Below are positions 13,491 to 26,740 of a DNA stretch of 64,000 bases, one piece after another. Positions within the stretch are counted from its first letter, which is position 1, and the number at the start of each line of letters is the position of its first letter. Position numbers and translations under genes: made by a program. The DNA lies in NCBI GenBank assembly GCA_963682055.1, contig OY821743.1, forward strand, positions 17,643,566 to 17,707,565, read 5' to 3'. Origin of the DNA: Primula veris (Eukaryota; Streptophyta; Magnoliopsida; Ericales; Primulaceae). The notes beneath the pieces are model-generated. The model had not been told where the DNA came from. It worked only from the letters and a program-made list of their open reading frames with translations, and did not search any database.

Positions 13491-14458
13491 ACTTTAAAAA
13501 TGACCACAAATTATGCGCATCCCAAGCATTAGAAGAGATAGAGACGTTAAGAGCCAGTGGTTGAATGGCCAAAAAAAGTGTGATAAATGCTAAAAAAAGA
13601 TAACAAAATGAAGTCGGGAGAAAACCTTCATTCTTCAGCATGACCTTTGGATCAGCAAAAGAACATAGTAGATGACACCCAAATATGAAGATAGAAAGTA
13701 AATTGATAACTTCTCATAAATTCACAAATCATAATATTACAGACATTGAAATGCTGTCATTACTAATTAGGCACCCATAGGCAATTTTCGATTTTTAAAA
13801 CGACTGGAACAAAGTTACCAGTGTTCGATAAGAAATAATTTCACCTGCATAATCATAATTGTATTCTAATCAAACTGTAATATATTTTTAGTTCCTCATG
13901 TACTTTGCGGATTATGCTATTGAGCATTAGAGTTTACTGTTTTTATTTTCAAGACTTGTATTTTTTATTTCTTTCATCTGTACATTCGGATTGGTTTTCT
14001 GTGGGCATTTTCCCCGACTTTTTTATGTTTCTATATTATCTAAAAATAAAAAGTGGGGTTTCCCCACCATTAAAATAATAATAAAAAAAATCCCATGTGC
14101 AAGAATCTACTCATAAGTTCTCTCCACTGCATTAAAGGTGAAGGGGTCATAAAATACGGACAGTATACATTTTACCGTATGAAAAGGAGCCGTATTTAAA
14201 AAACTTGATCTTGGCTTGATGAAACCATAACTCTTTCTCAATGGATAAAAGTATAGAACAAAATATAGTTAAAAAATTATAATGGTAAAAAAATAAAATT
14301 CAGAAAAATTACCAAGACTTCTCAAGAAAGTTTCACAATTTCAATAAATATCGACTCATGAACCATGCAGCAGCGGCATATCTTACTCGAGGTAACGTTT
14401 GCTGGTTTGGAAACCTCATACCCTGTCACCTTTTTCCAAGGTAGCATCCTGCAGTACA
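13491..14458. repeat. Repeat block F, copy 3
   Basis: Close parallel of 8150-9200, in the same order and orientation, and followed as there by block A. This shows that F plus A was duplicated as one larger unit. No open gene is present. Confidence 0.7.
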
Positions 14459-14656
14459 AACTGAAATAATTTATCCTTGATAGGACCACAAACTACAAAA
14501 TTCAATAGATCACCAGTTCATAAGAGCAAAGAAAAATATATAAGAGAAAAAAAAACAGTAAATAGATAGAAGAAAGGAATTATAAAACCTAATAGAGTAG
14601 AAGATGCAACAAAAAAGGTATTAGTCGAGCTTGTTTTCTCATAACAACTACGAACA

Positions 14657-15302
14657 CTTGACTCTATATACCTCTCCTTCGTGTTAGATGATTACTAAAG
14701 AATCCAAATTGCAATTATTTCTCTACAACTATTGACTAGATGTTTGTAAAAAAAAAGATCTAACAGATACCCCCAGTTCTAGAATAAAAGTTTATTCGAG
14801 TATTTGAAACTATTAGTACTTCTAAATAAGATTCATAAGGGACAAATAATGCACAAGTCGTCAAACATCTCTTTTAAAAACTCACATATTTCTCACTATA
14901 ATGTTTCAACAATCCTACGGTTCATATGGATAGATTACTACACTGTAGATTCATGATGCGCATCCTGTTTAACAGCTAACTTGACTCTATATACCTCTCC
15001 TTCGTGTTAGATGATTACTAAAGAATCCAAATTGCAATTATTTCTCTACAACTATTGACTAGATGTTTGTAAAAAAAAAGATCTAACAGATACCCCCAGT
15101 TCTAGAATAAAAGTTTATTCGAGTATTTGAAACTATTAGTACTTCTAAATAAGATTCATAAGGGACAAATAATGCACAAGTCGTCAAACATCTCTTTTAA
15201 AAACTCACATATTTCTCACTATAATGTTTCAACAATCCTACGGTTCATATGGATAGATTACTACACTGTAGATTCATGATGCGCATCCTGTTTAACAGCT
15301 AA
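14657..15302. repeat. 323-bp tandem duplication inside block A
   Basis: Units 14657-14979 and 14980-15302 read the same by eye along their whole length. Because the other block A copies have one unit, the duplication is specific to this copy and recent. Confidence 0.9.
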
Positions 15303-15334
15303 CTTGGAGGCGAATATTTGCATAACAGAAAACA

Positions 15335-15679
15335 AGGTAAATTATGGTTTAGTGACCTGGGTTTTGGCCAATTTTAGGATAAGTGATCTAAGTTTTGCAA
15401 TTTCGGTTTTGTGTTAACTTTTGTATTGACCTTGCGTCAGTTCAATGTACGGAATACGTTACACGTGCTATCACGTGCCCTCACGTCTGTTAACTACAAG
15501 GGTAAAATATGAGGGTATTTTATTTTAGCAAGAAATATATTTTTTTTTCGAAAAATATGATGACAGGTCACTAAATTGCTAACAAAGTTAAACTTAGGTC
15601 ACAAAACCGAAATTACAAAAACTTATGTCACTTATCCTAAAATTGGCCAAAACTCAGGTCACTAAAGCATAATTTACCC
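15335..15679. mobile_element. MITE with 9-bp target duplication (Mutator type)
   Basis: A 345-bp element has long terminal inverted repeats: the left end AGGTAAATTATGGTTTAGTG matches the complement of the right end GGGTAAATTATGCTTTAGTG, and pairing continues inward for dozens of bases. It is flanked by the 9-bp duplication CAGAAAACA (15326-15334 and 15680-15688). The paralogous block near 9861 carries this 9-mer only once and no element. A 9-bp duplication is typical of Mutator-like elements. There is no coding capacity. Confidence 0.85.
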
Positions 15680-16410
15680 CAGAAAACAAGATGAATAGTT
15701 CAGAAGCTTTAAAACACTCAAGACTTAAGCAGACACATGTTCAGGATCAAATACACCTATTTTAATCATATAAAAAAACTGAGAGAAAAAGCAATACTTC
15801 ACAAAGAAAGGCAAATGATACGATTGTTCCTGTCCTGTAGAAGTGAAAAATATATCATTGGTAACTTTAGATGAGATCTAACAAATGCAAAAAACAAAAT
15901 CAATGACAGAATAGATATCAATTAAAAAATTAATGAAGCTGAGAAGCACATAAAAGAGGACACAAAATAAGCTGTAGAATTCAGCCAATTTTTTTTATTT
16001 ATAATTAAGTTTCTATCTGTTTTTCGACTAAAAAAACCTGTTTGGTTTAAAGGATCCATTAACTATTTTTGTTAATTAGAGCTAAAAACAAGACAAGGGT
16101 AAAGCTGTAAAGCAGGTCAGAACTACCGAGGCAGAAAAACATGTACTAGTTTCTTTCTTTTGTCGACGTGCGTTTTTAGCTAACAATTTGTTTTCTTGCA
16201 CCTGAAAAAGTAAGCATTAAGCATTAAAAGGAACAATTTTCTTTCATTGACAACAGGAAAAGAAAAAAATGCACAAGGGGCACTTGTCAATGAATGTGTT
16301 ATTGGGAGACCTTCAAACCAAAAAATATGAAAATAATTAATACTAAAAGAGGAAAAGGAGGAGCCCTGCTAACCTTGTGAAACCGATATAGGAAAATTAT
16401 GTTTGCTATA

Positions 16411-17790
16411 CCGAATAAAACTGATGGTCTGTAATTATTGAATAAATGCTGGCATTTGCAACAAACCACAAGTTCAACAATCCATGCCTCACCCTATTAA
16501 AAAGGGTATCAAATCCATGCCTCACTCCAAAATGGAGACAGAACAGCAAACTAACAATTCCATAAGCTTGATTGCATGCATGTTCATAAGCATAGAAGAA
16601 GCAAGAACATGACATATGGACAGGTATATTTAAGATAACTAAAATCAAAAACAAAAAATTTCACCAATTCAGCCAAACAGTTTATGATTATAAAGATTAA
16701 AAGATATAAAAGCATCACAAACCCAACGCAGAACTCAAAAACAATAAAATTACACTCGCTTTACCGTAGCAGGTAAACCGTAATTTGTTGGGATGTTACA
16801 GTAATATACAACTTATCTGGTATAATTAAACAACTATGGCTAGAATATTTTCAGGTCAAACATACTACATGTAAAATAATATGATGACAAATCACGAATC
16901 GCACGAAATTTTAGTCAGATAACATGAACAAGGAATGAACCTGAGCGAGCAAATATAACGCTACAATAAGTAAATCTCAGCCATATAACTAGCAAGAGAA
17001 AGAAAACTATGGAATACACCTATAACTAGCACACAGTACATTACTTTCTGCAAAAATAAATAATTTACATAGACTACGTACATCTTTTAGTCTACAGAAT
17101 TGAAAGGCTGTTACGGAAAGAAACAATATCCGCAATGTCACAGTAAAATACATCTTTGACAAGAAAAAAGGAGTTCAGCCGTACTTATAATAGGACAATA
17201 AATCAGAAACCAAGAATAAAATTCAGCTAACATGAACACTGCTGCATAAATCTAAACGAGCAGCTACAATGCAATAAAAAAAACTAAATCGTAACAAGGA
17301 ACAGAAAGCAATCAAATACACAGATAAATGGCAAACAAAACAACAATTTCCATAAAAGTCAGCAGTAAAGAGTGATTACTAATATCTGCTCTTCTACAGA
17401 ATTCAAATGTCGGTACAAAAAGATACACTTCGGATTAATTGCAGGTCAATCATACTTGACATATAGAATGATACAACAAAATTCATAAAACCAAACAAAT
17501 AAACTCAGATAGCATAATCAGTGAGAGATAAACATGAGCTAGATTATTATCAATTGTAAGAAAGGATATAAAACAATAAAATACAAAAATAACTAGCAAA
17601 CAATTCAACAATTTCCAAAAAAAATATCTTAAAAGAAATAGTAATAACTAATAATGAATACTTGTTGGTCTACAAAATTAAAGGTCTAAGACTAGTCGCC
17701 TAACGCCTAATCGGCTTTATTTCCACTTAATCTCCTAGGTTTCTAGGCTTCACCTAATTTCTGCCTATGCTCAAACAACCTAGGACCACA
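16411..17790. repeat. Block B module and repeat block E, copy 2
   Basis: Begins with the 'tgctggcatttgcaacaaac' module, then follows 11600-13490 in order with deletions. No gene visible. Confidence 0.65.
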
Positions 17791-20450
17791 TCTGTGACTG
17801 AATCAATTAATTACCAGAAACACGCTAGAAAGGATACAATATTTGAGTATTCAACTAAAACTAAGAGCGGGTAAATTGAATAAAAAGGAGAACCTAAATG
17901 AAATAAAGCGAAAACCTTGATTCTGCAAGTGTAGGACCTGTGGATCAGCAAAAGAACTTATCATAGATGACAACCAAAGCTGAATTAAGAAGGTAAACTA
18001 ATAACTTCTCACAAATAAAAATATCATAAAGCCGTAGACCAACTTACTAATCGGCACACAGGGGATTCCAACTTTTAAAAGGATTGGAACAGAGTGATCA
18101 GTGATCCATAAGAAATAAATTCATCTGCTAAATCATAATTCATAATTATATTCCAACCCCAACTGTTATATCTTTTAATTTTCTCATATGCAAAACTCTA
18201 CCCATTGGTTCTTCTCTCCATTGTATTGAAGGTGAACAGGTGATAAATTTACAACCCAGTATATAAATTTTACAATATGAAAAGGAGTCGTATAAAAAAA
18301 ATACTTCATCTGAGCTTGATGATGACATGATTTTTTTTCTCAATGGAAATAGAAGCAAAATAGCAAAAACTTGGTTAAATAAAAATCTAATGGTAATAGA
18401 TACAAGAACTCAGAAAAATTACCAAGACATCTCTTATCAGCAAATTTAATTTGAATAGGGCCCGTACGATTGAAATTCAGAGAAGAAAAATTCATAATTT
18501 TAATAACCAGTCAACTCACGAGATAACATGAACGAGGCATGAACCTGAGCGAGCATATATAAATGCTACAATAAGTAAATCTCAACCATAACAAAAGAAA
18601 AAAAAAACTATGAAATACACATATAACTAACAAACAGTACAATACTTTCTGCAAAAATAAATAGTTTACAGTGACTATGTATATCTGTTAGTTTATAAAA
18701 TTGAAAGGCTTAGCAAAAGAAAAAAAAAACTATGAAATACACATATAACTAACAAACAGTACAATACTTTCTGCAAAAATAAATAGTTTACATACAGAAA
18801 CAATCCCCCAATGCCACAGTAAAATACAGCTATGACTAGAAAAAAGGAGTTCAGCCACCATACTTATAATAGGACATAAATCAGAAACCAAAAACAAAAT
18901 CCAGCTAATATGAACATTGATGCATAAACCTAAACAAGCAGTTATAATGCAGTAAAAAAAAACTAAATCGTAACAAGGGGCAGAAAGCAATCAAATACAC
19001 AGATAATTGGCAAACAAAACAACAATTTCCATAAAAGTCAGCAGTAAACAATGATTAATAATATATATTCTTCTACAGAGTTAAAACTTCAAACATCGGT
19101 ACAAAAAGATATCAGATATTGCAGGTCCACCATACTTAACATGTAAAATTAATACAACAAAAAATCATTAAACCAAACAAATAAACTCAGATAGCATAAT
19201 CAGTGAGGGACAAACCTGAGTTAACAAATAGATGCTCCATTTAATTATTCTCAAGCAATGAATGCTTATATAACTAGCAAACAATTCAGTAAATTCCATA
19301 AAAACCATAAAGGAAATAGTGATTACGAGTACTTGTTGATCTACAAAATTAAAGGCTCTTACTCGTCGCCTACCGCCTAATCTCGCTTAATCACCACATA
19401 ATCACCTCCTAATCCGCTTATTCCCGCCTAATCTCCCAGGCTTCTAGGCTCCGCCTAATTTCAGCCTACGCTCGCTTTAGAACACCCCCAGGACCACATC
19501 TGTGACTGAAGCAAATAATTATCAAAGATGCGGAAGAAAGGATACAGTATTTGAGTATTCAACTAAAACTAAGAGTGAATAAATTGAATAAAAAGAACTG
19601 GATAAAACAAAGCGAAAACCTTGATTCTACAGATGTAGGACTTGTGGATCAGCAAAAGAACTAATGATAGATGATAAAGCTGAATTAAGAATATAAACTA
19701 ATAACTTCTCATAAATAAACAAATCATATTACCACTGACATTGACTTACTAATCAGACACCCATCCAGACTTCAAAGGTATTGGAACAGAGTGATCAGTG
19801 TTTCATAAAAAATAATTACACCCGCTAAATCATAATTCATAATTATATTCCAACGACCAACCCAACTTTAATATCTTTTAATTTTCTCAGGTGCAAAAAT
19901 CTACCATTAGTTCTTCTCTCCATTGCATTGAAGGTGAACAGGTGTAAAAGTACAACCAGTTTCTAAATTTTACCGTATGAAAAAATACTTGGTCTTAGCT
20001 TGATGAAAACATGATTTTTAGAAAGATTGGAAGTTATCAGTGTTTCATAAGAAATAATTTCACCCGCTAAATCATAATTCATTACTATATTCCAACCCAA
20101 CTGTTATATCTTTTAATTTTTTCATGTGCAAAAATCTACCCATTAGTTCTTCTCTCCATTGCATTGAAGGTAAAAAGGTGATAAAAGTACAACCAGTATA
20201 TATAAATTTTACCGTATAAAAAGGAGTCGTATATAAAAAAATACTTGATCTTAGGCTCGATGAAAACATTGTTTTTTTCTCAATGGATAAACGATTAGAC
20301 CCAAAATAGCAAAAACATAAACTCAGAAAAATTACCAAGACATCTCTTGTCAGCAATCTAATTTCAATAGGCCCAACTTTCTGAAATTCAGAGAAGAAAG
20401 ATTCTTAAATTTAATAAACAGTCAACTCACGAGAAAGACCAACTTAAAGA
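17791..20450. repeat. Alternating F-E-F repeat blocks
   Basis: F-type sequence at about 17900-18520, E-type at about 18520-19480 (with a short internal repeat at 18590-18780), then F-type again at about 19560-20450. Minus-strand exon-like modules recur: one near 17915-17980 and 19616-19680 (DPQVLHLQNQ-like), and one at about 20337-20383 flanked by ttctctgaatttcag and GTAATTTTT. They are not connected into a readable gene. Confidence 0.6.
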
Positions 20451-22085
20451 CAACTAATTTGAGAAGAGAAAAGAGAAGAACAGTCATACTGAAAACTAGA
20501 CACAACATCCTCACTAAGTTTTTTCGATGCAGAGGCATTCTAGAGTAATTTTAACATCAACAACAAGTACTGATAAAAAAAACAAAAAGTATAACAGACA
20601 GAAGTCTACGGGCATAAGAAAACTAGAAGTCATGATCAATTCAATACGTACATAAACAAAAAATTAGAGATGAAGTACAAAACACAAAAATGCTAACCTG
20701 TAATCTAAACTAGTGGACTACTTGTCCAGCAAAGCAGTGATTACTACGAATAGGGTGGATGAGGATAACATATAAATTAAAAAATACTAATCGAGCTTAG
20801 TTTCTCATTATAGATACGACAAATTGACATTATGTAATATGTACTGGTTTCTCATTACAGATACGAGCAACTGACATAATATACATATATATTATTTGTT
20901 TTGGTTATTTTCTTAATGCATACGAAGTTACGATCATTTTACAATCAACCTTTTTCATTATGTTTCACAAATTTTGCCACACAAAAAAACGGAGACCAGG
21001 AAAGGGTGGAAATTCTATAATTTAATGACTTCATTAAGTATTGCAAAAGTCCTTGAACCTCGAAACATATAGAAGGATATTATTTAGGGGTTGCAGCTCT
21101 ATAATCAAACATGCACGAGTTTTAAGAGAAAAAACCATGCTAACTTCAACAATCAATCAATAAGAAACATAACATTCAACAAAGTCTTATGTAAAAACAT
21201 ATCATTCAATAAGAAACATATCAATCAATAAAACAGTGTTACGTAATGTACGCAGAAGTAGATATAACCCATAATTTTCCTGTAAGAATTACTTAAAGTC
21301 TATTACTCTGTCGCAACGTAGCTTATATAATAACAAATTGACATTCCCTGAGATCAATCATGTGAATCTTTATTAACAATAATTAATTGTAAAATCTAGA
21401 TAAAGTGCATTAAGCATTAACATATAGAAACGTCTATTACTTTAAAAAAAAAACAATGAATATGGATCGTATTTTACTCCAAAAGAAAAGTAAAAACAAA
21501 CATTGAATCATCCTCCACATACATTACCCTTAATTTTTTAAGTCCCGGACCAACTAGGGTTCTAAAAAGATACACCTAATACATAGTAGAAACACAAGAT
21601 AAAAGCAACAAGAAAATATCTAGTAACACTGATTATGGTGTATTTTAATCCCAAACAGGGGAAAACCGGAAAACAGTAAAGTATACATGTTTCAGTGATA
21701 AGTATGTTATCCATAAATTGGAATAAACTGTCAAAAACATGTGATTTGACAAATAAGATCAAATGGAATCAAGTTTAGATATACAAGATTACGGGAAAAA
21801 AAGTACTAACATCTATTTCTTTAAAAAATAAACTACGGCGTATTTTTTGGAGTGGAATCAATGGTTGTTCTTACTAAAAGGACTTGTTATTCAAAAAAAA
21901 GTTTACTGAGTCTTTTGATATTTTAGAATAGAAATGGTTAATAGTGATAGAAACACCTGAACTTAAATAAACATAAAAGCAAAGAAATATAAAGTGGAAA
22001 ACAGGGAAATAGAAAAAGGGTGGATTATGGGAGTAAAATCAATATTTGTTTCTACTAAAAAGACTTGTTATTCACAAATAGAAAC
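20451..22085. other. No gene seen; AT-rich DNA
   Basis: No repeat partner, domain or convincing splice-bounded reading frame was found. Only short chance open frames occur. Confidence 0.5.
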
Positions 22086-23041
22086 ATGCTTTTAAATCAA
22101 ACAATATACTATTCTATTAAGTTGATAAAAGACACAATAAGGCAGGGCTGGGTAAAAACCCGGAAAAACCGAACTGAACCGATAACCGAACCGAAAAAGA
22201 CCGAAACGACCAAAACGTTTTCAGGTCGGTTTCGGTTTACAATAAAACCGAACCGAAAAAAATAGAAAATTCGGAAAAACTGAAAAAAAAACATAAAACC
22301 AAAAAAACCGAAAAACCCTGAAACCGGACCGAAACAAACCGGTTCAGTTCGGTCCAAAAAATAAAAATACCGAAACCGAAAAAAACCCAAAATAATTGTA
22401 ATCGGTTCAGTTCGGTCCAATTATTAGAATAAATTGAAGTTGCAATTAAATACCCAAAACAGTTAAGTTGCAAAGAAGTAAACCCAAAATCAATACATAA
22501 AAACTAATTAGGAATTTTAAAAACTAGATCTGAGTTTCTTTACGGAAAACATTAGCCAGATTAGAATAAATTGAAGTTGCAATTAAATACCCAAAATCAA
22601 TCTTGTATAAATTAATTAGGGTTTTCAAAACACTAGATCTAATTACTTCAGACAAAAAACCAGATCGAAATCAATTTAAATAGCAATAAAAGAAACCAAT
22701 TTCAATGGATACAAATTAATTAGGGTTTTCAATCTAATTACTTTACAGAAAACAGGAACTAGGTCGAACTCAATTAAACTTGCAATCAAATACACAAAAT
22801 CAGTAAAAGGTTGAGTTTAATTAAAGTTGCAATTAAAAACCCAAAATCAATCCATTAGATTCGCATAAAACCGTAAGCAAGCAAAAGACAGAAATCGAAT
22901 CAATCTAAATAAAAACCCTATAATAAAATAAAACAAGAATACAAATAAACAGGGGATGATGCTAAAGAGTAGGCTGAGTATATAACCTTGCGAAGAAGTA
23001 TCTCTCACTGACGAAGATGAATCGTCTCCATTCTCCACTGC
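22086..23041. repeat. Duplicated 960-bp block, copy 1 (AACCGA-rich)
   Basis: Direct repeat of 30689-31652. The left third is built of AACCGAA-type words (about 22150-22420) that strongly bias codon use and produce spurious open frames. The right end, on the minus strand, is an exon-like stretch (GDDSSSSVRDTSSQ) ending in a donor-like GCAAG|GTTATA. It may be the 5' end of a duplicated, now unrecognised gene. Confidence 0.75.
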
Positions 23042-24590
23042 GGGTATATGACATAATAGATCCTCTGATAATATGTAAATGGGGGGTGTAAGACCCTCTG
23101 ATATGACATAATAGATCAACCACTTTAGGAATGAAGGACATGAAGACTAAAGACAAATGTTTTAAATCCAGGCACCACGATCGACAAGTTTCTGACTATT
23201 TTCAATAATTTTGCAGTAGCATAAATACAAATCCGCTATCTTTTTCAAAAGAGGGATAACAAAGGTTCACAAAAGATTGAAGAGAATAGAAAATAAGCAA
23301 ATAATGAATTCTGGTGGAAATATAAATTTAAAATTATGAGAATTTAAGCCTTAAACAGATTAAGAACCACTACAAAGAAAGTTTACTCTTAAAATTATCT
23401 TTTCTTATATTTTCAAAAAAAAAAAAACTAAATTCGAAGCAGCATGTATATCAAAGACTCTGTGACTGCACTGTCAACCTGAATTGGATAACTAAGATCT
23501 CTACAACTAATTGATTTCATGTATGATTTTTTGGTTACCTACCATTTCTTTGGAATGTTTTTGATTACCTCTAATTGTACAAGGACGATATTTTCATAGG
23601 TTACTTTCAATATGTGCGCATTGATTTCAAAAAAACTGTATTTTAAGAGTGTATTTTAAGAGTATATTAAGATTTTGTAACAAATGCTAAAGCCAACTCA
23701 TTCAATCTTTTCCATACAATAAAAAACAAAATAAACACATATCTGAGCATAGCAACATGCCAAAATAAAGAATAAAAGACATGTTTTTTAGTTACTTTAG
23801 ACTATAGTGTATGAGTGTATGTCTTTTGCCTTACCGTTATGATGAGAAATAGTATTATTGCGTTTCCCAATAGCTACATCTCAATACTTTTATTAGCACT
23901 AGTACTAGCACTCACAAGCATGTTTTTGCAATATAATTAACTTCCATAAAACATGAGAAATGCCCAAATAAAACAAATAGATTAAAAAAACGCACCTATA
24001 ATCCTTGTTCCAGGCAAAACCAGGTAGAGCAACAGTGTAGCTGTCTTCCTTGTACTTGTACGATTTCTAATCCCAACACCAATGACGGTAGAACTTCATC
24101 GATCTGAGAAGTACAAGAAAAACAAAGAATTTGGAAAAAAAAAATCGAATTTGGAAACATCAGTAGCGTCAATAAACCTCAATATTACTCAGATATAAGG
24201 TATAATCCACAGATCACGTCAAGATTCCATATTTTGATTGATGGTTCCATACCACCAACTGCTCCCTGCCAAAAGAAAGAAGCAAGTGAATTTTTGCATA
24301 AACTAAATTTCCCAAAATGCATTAACTTTAGACTAAAAATGAGCTTATATTCCTAAAAGACAACTCACTGTCAATTGGACAATTTTAATTTGCAACTTTC
24401 CAAGTAACAGTATTTATACATTACTTGCAAAATAGCCTATTATAAAAAAGCACTACATAGAAGTATAACAATTACCAACACCATACAACTATATGCACGT
24501 CTTCACATATCAAATTAATTTAACAACATAAACGGGACTAAAACCGATATGAAAAAATTACTTTTGCTACATAACTTCTAATAGAACAAA
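23042..24590. other. AT-rich DNA with one exon-like segment
   Basis: Mostly featureless. On the minus strand, about 24085-23998, a short open segment reads YKYKEDSYTVALPGFAWNKD after an in-frame stop. Its composition is protein-like, but I do not recognise the family and no neighbouring exon was identified. A small duplication of 'cctctgataatatg'-type words lies near 23055-23110. Confidence 0.35.
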
Positions 24591-26740
24591 TCTACTCAAT
24601 AAAATTGATTATTGAATGAATGCTGGCATTTGCAACATACCACAGGTTCAACAATTCATGATTCACGTACCCGGTTAAAAAAGGTTTCGAGTCCAAACAC
24701 CATAGATAATTTTCTGGGTACCTGATAACCAACATAGTATTGTAAGAAAGCAAAACACCATTCCAGCAAAAAACAGGTAGCAATACACATAAAATATTCT
24801 TAAAGCCAAAACATATAATACAGACCTACATTACAAATTATGGGGATGGTGTGATGTACTCGGCTCTACCTTGACAAAACTGTGAAAAACGCCTCAAAAA
24901 GTAGTATAAATTTAACGTAACACAACAGAGAACATGTCTTTGGACCATCGAAGTGGTAATAACTCCTATATTTAATTATTCTCCTAAAATAATGAACAAT
25001 TTAAATGTTGGCCCATGTCAGAACAGAAAGCCGATTTCACGAAATACCTAAAATTGATTCGTAGAGGAAAGCAAATGATTCGAGAAATTGGACCTCAGGC
25101 ACAGTAAAGCACAACACTGAAAACCTACACTCAGCATATTAGTTTGCTAATGGAGAACCATAAAAACAGTATAGTATTCACAAGCTGCAAACTTAAACAA
25201 GTGAGAATTAAAACCAAAAGACGGTCCGAAATTCTAATCTTTATCTCAACCGATGAGAATAATATATATATATATATATGAAGAGTACATAGAAACCAGT
25301 CAAAACTTAGAAGACTATAAAAGCCTTTAAAGCGGTATCATTTTTGAAAAAAAACAGCTTTTGGAAAGAAAAAAATTTAATCATAAGTTTCCATAATAAG
25401 AAAACTCGTGTGATGTTCTGTTCTATAAAAGAAACCTTGTAAAACAAAAGCTGAAGAAACCCACTATTGGGGTGGGAAAAAATCCATAGTACTTTTTTAT
25501 GGACTAAACCCCCTTATCGGATTTGAACCGGTGACTTACGCTGTGTGGTGACGTTATTCTACCGCTGAGCTAAAAGGGCCTTGTAGTTTTAAAGACAGGA
25601 ATAAACCAAAATTATTTGTTTTCTAACCTTATATTTTCTGACTTCGTTTTGGATCTACAAACATGTAAAACAAACAAGTCTTTTGGGTCCTTCTCTTCTC
25701 AGAACCTTGTATGTTGGTTTGGAGCTGTATGGTGATCTGTGAGACAATGAACTAAAAGTAAATATTACTCCAATATAAGTTTCACTTCTTGGTTAGAAAG
25801 TCTAGAACAGCCTACTACCTATTCGTTTAAACTTGCGACGAAAATCTGAACCGCCATTTCAAGAACCGCCTCTGCAACTGAAAAGCAAACAATTAACATA
25901 AATCCTGGAGAATATATAAAAAGAAGACTAAATGAGATGGATTAAACAAAGAGCATGGCGTAAACGAGGAAAACCTTGATTCTCTGTTCAGAATCAGCAA
26001 ACAGAACGACTGATGTTAGATTGCTCCCCAAAGATTAAAGAATTTAAAAGGTTTCCAAATAAATTCTCGTAACAAAAAGCTTCCAGATAAAAATAAATTC
26101 AACACTGATGAGAATGAATGATACACAATTTCTTTTCAGAATAAATTCAAGTTCATTAAACTAGTTAACTGCTATCTTTGCCATTTCCCTGACGACAAAT
26201 AACAAACTAGTCAGCAAGCGACTAGTTAGTTAAGTCTGGGCCATTCCGGATTTTAAAACGACTGTAATAAAGTGAACATAGCTCCATAAAGAAGCATAGC
26301 CCACTTTATCATAGTAAACAGCTTATGTTTTCTATTTGCTCAAATGCAAGAATGGACCTGTGTTCTTCTCTCCATGACCCTAGTGGCTTACTGGGTAACA
26401 GTAACAAATAGGTAAAGAGAAAAAAAAACATATGAACTCTAAGGTAGAAAATTGAGTCAAATTCGTACTTTCTTACTAGTCTTTAAGAGACGAAAATAAG
26501 AAAAATGTCATCTTATTTTCTGCTTTGTTGTGTTTGATAGCATGTGAAAAAGAAGGATTCCGTTTTCGTATCAGAATGCTAAGAAAAAAAGTTGTATACA
26601 AGTAATGCTTTAAATCTGGCAAAAACATAATGAAGAAAAAAGGGAACGCTATACCTGTTAATTGTGTCATTAGACTTTTAGATCTCTATGAAACAAAGAT
26701 AATGTACTGTATTAGGTTTGGGGGAAATGGGGAATACTAT
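24591..26740. repeat. Blocks B and C, second copies
   Basis: Follows 1290-2960 in order: the B module, the spacer with an AT microsatellite at about 25262-25280, the tRNA-like sequence, then the flank. It lacks the NUP88-like exon of copy 1, replaced by a short unrelated junction near 26370-26395. Confidence 0.7.
25508..25579 (-). pseudogene. Plastid-type tRNA-Thr-like sequence, best preserved copy
   Basis: A 72-nt minus-strand stretch has exactly the length of plastid trnT-GGU. The acceptor (GCCCTTT...AAGGGGGT), the D-arm and the T-arm (CCGGTTCAAATCCGATAAGG) are all close to it. The anticodon loop reads ACCACAC, so the Thr anticodon and the conserved U33 are lost. Probably inactive. It could alternatively have served as the promoter head of a SINE-like element, but no SINE body or A-tail is evident. 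Confidence 0.6.

Larger units (their letters stand above)
14459..16410. repeat. Repeat block A, copy 3
   Basis: Closest to copy 1. It is enlarged by a 323-bp internal tandem duplication and by a MITE insertion, both listed separately. No gene visible. Confidence 0.8.

Noticed and set aside
22109..22473. Long overlapping open frames on both strands (Phe/Gly-rich or Lys/Thr-rich)
   Set aside because: They arise from the AACCGAA-type simple repeat. Codon bias is forced by the repeat and the copy at 30745-31035 is different in frame.
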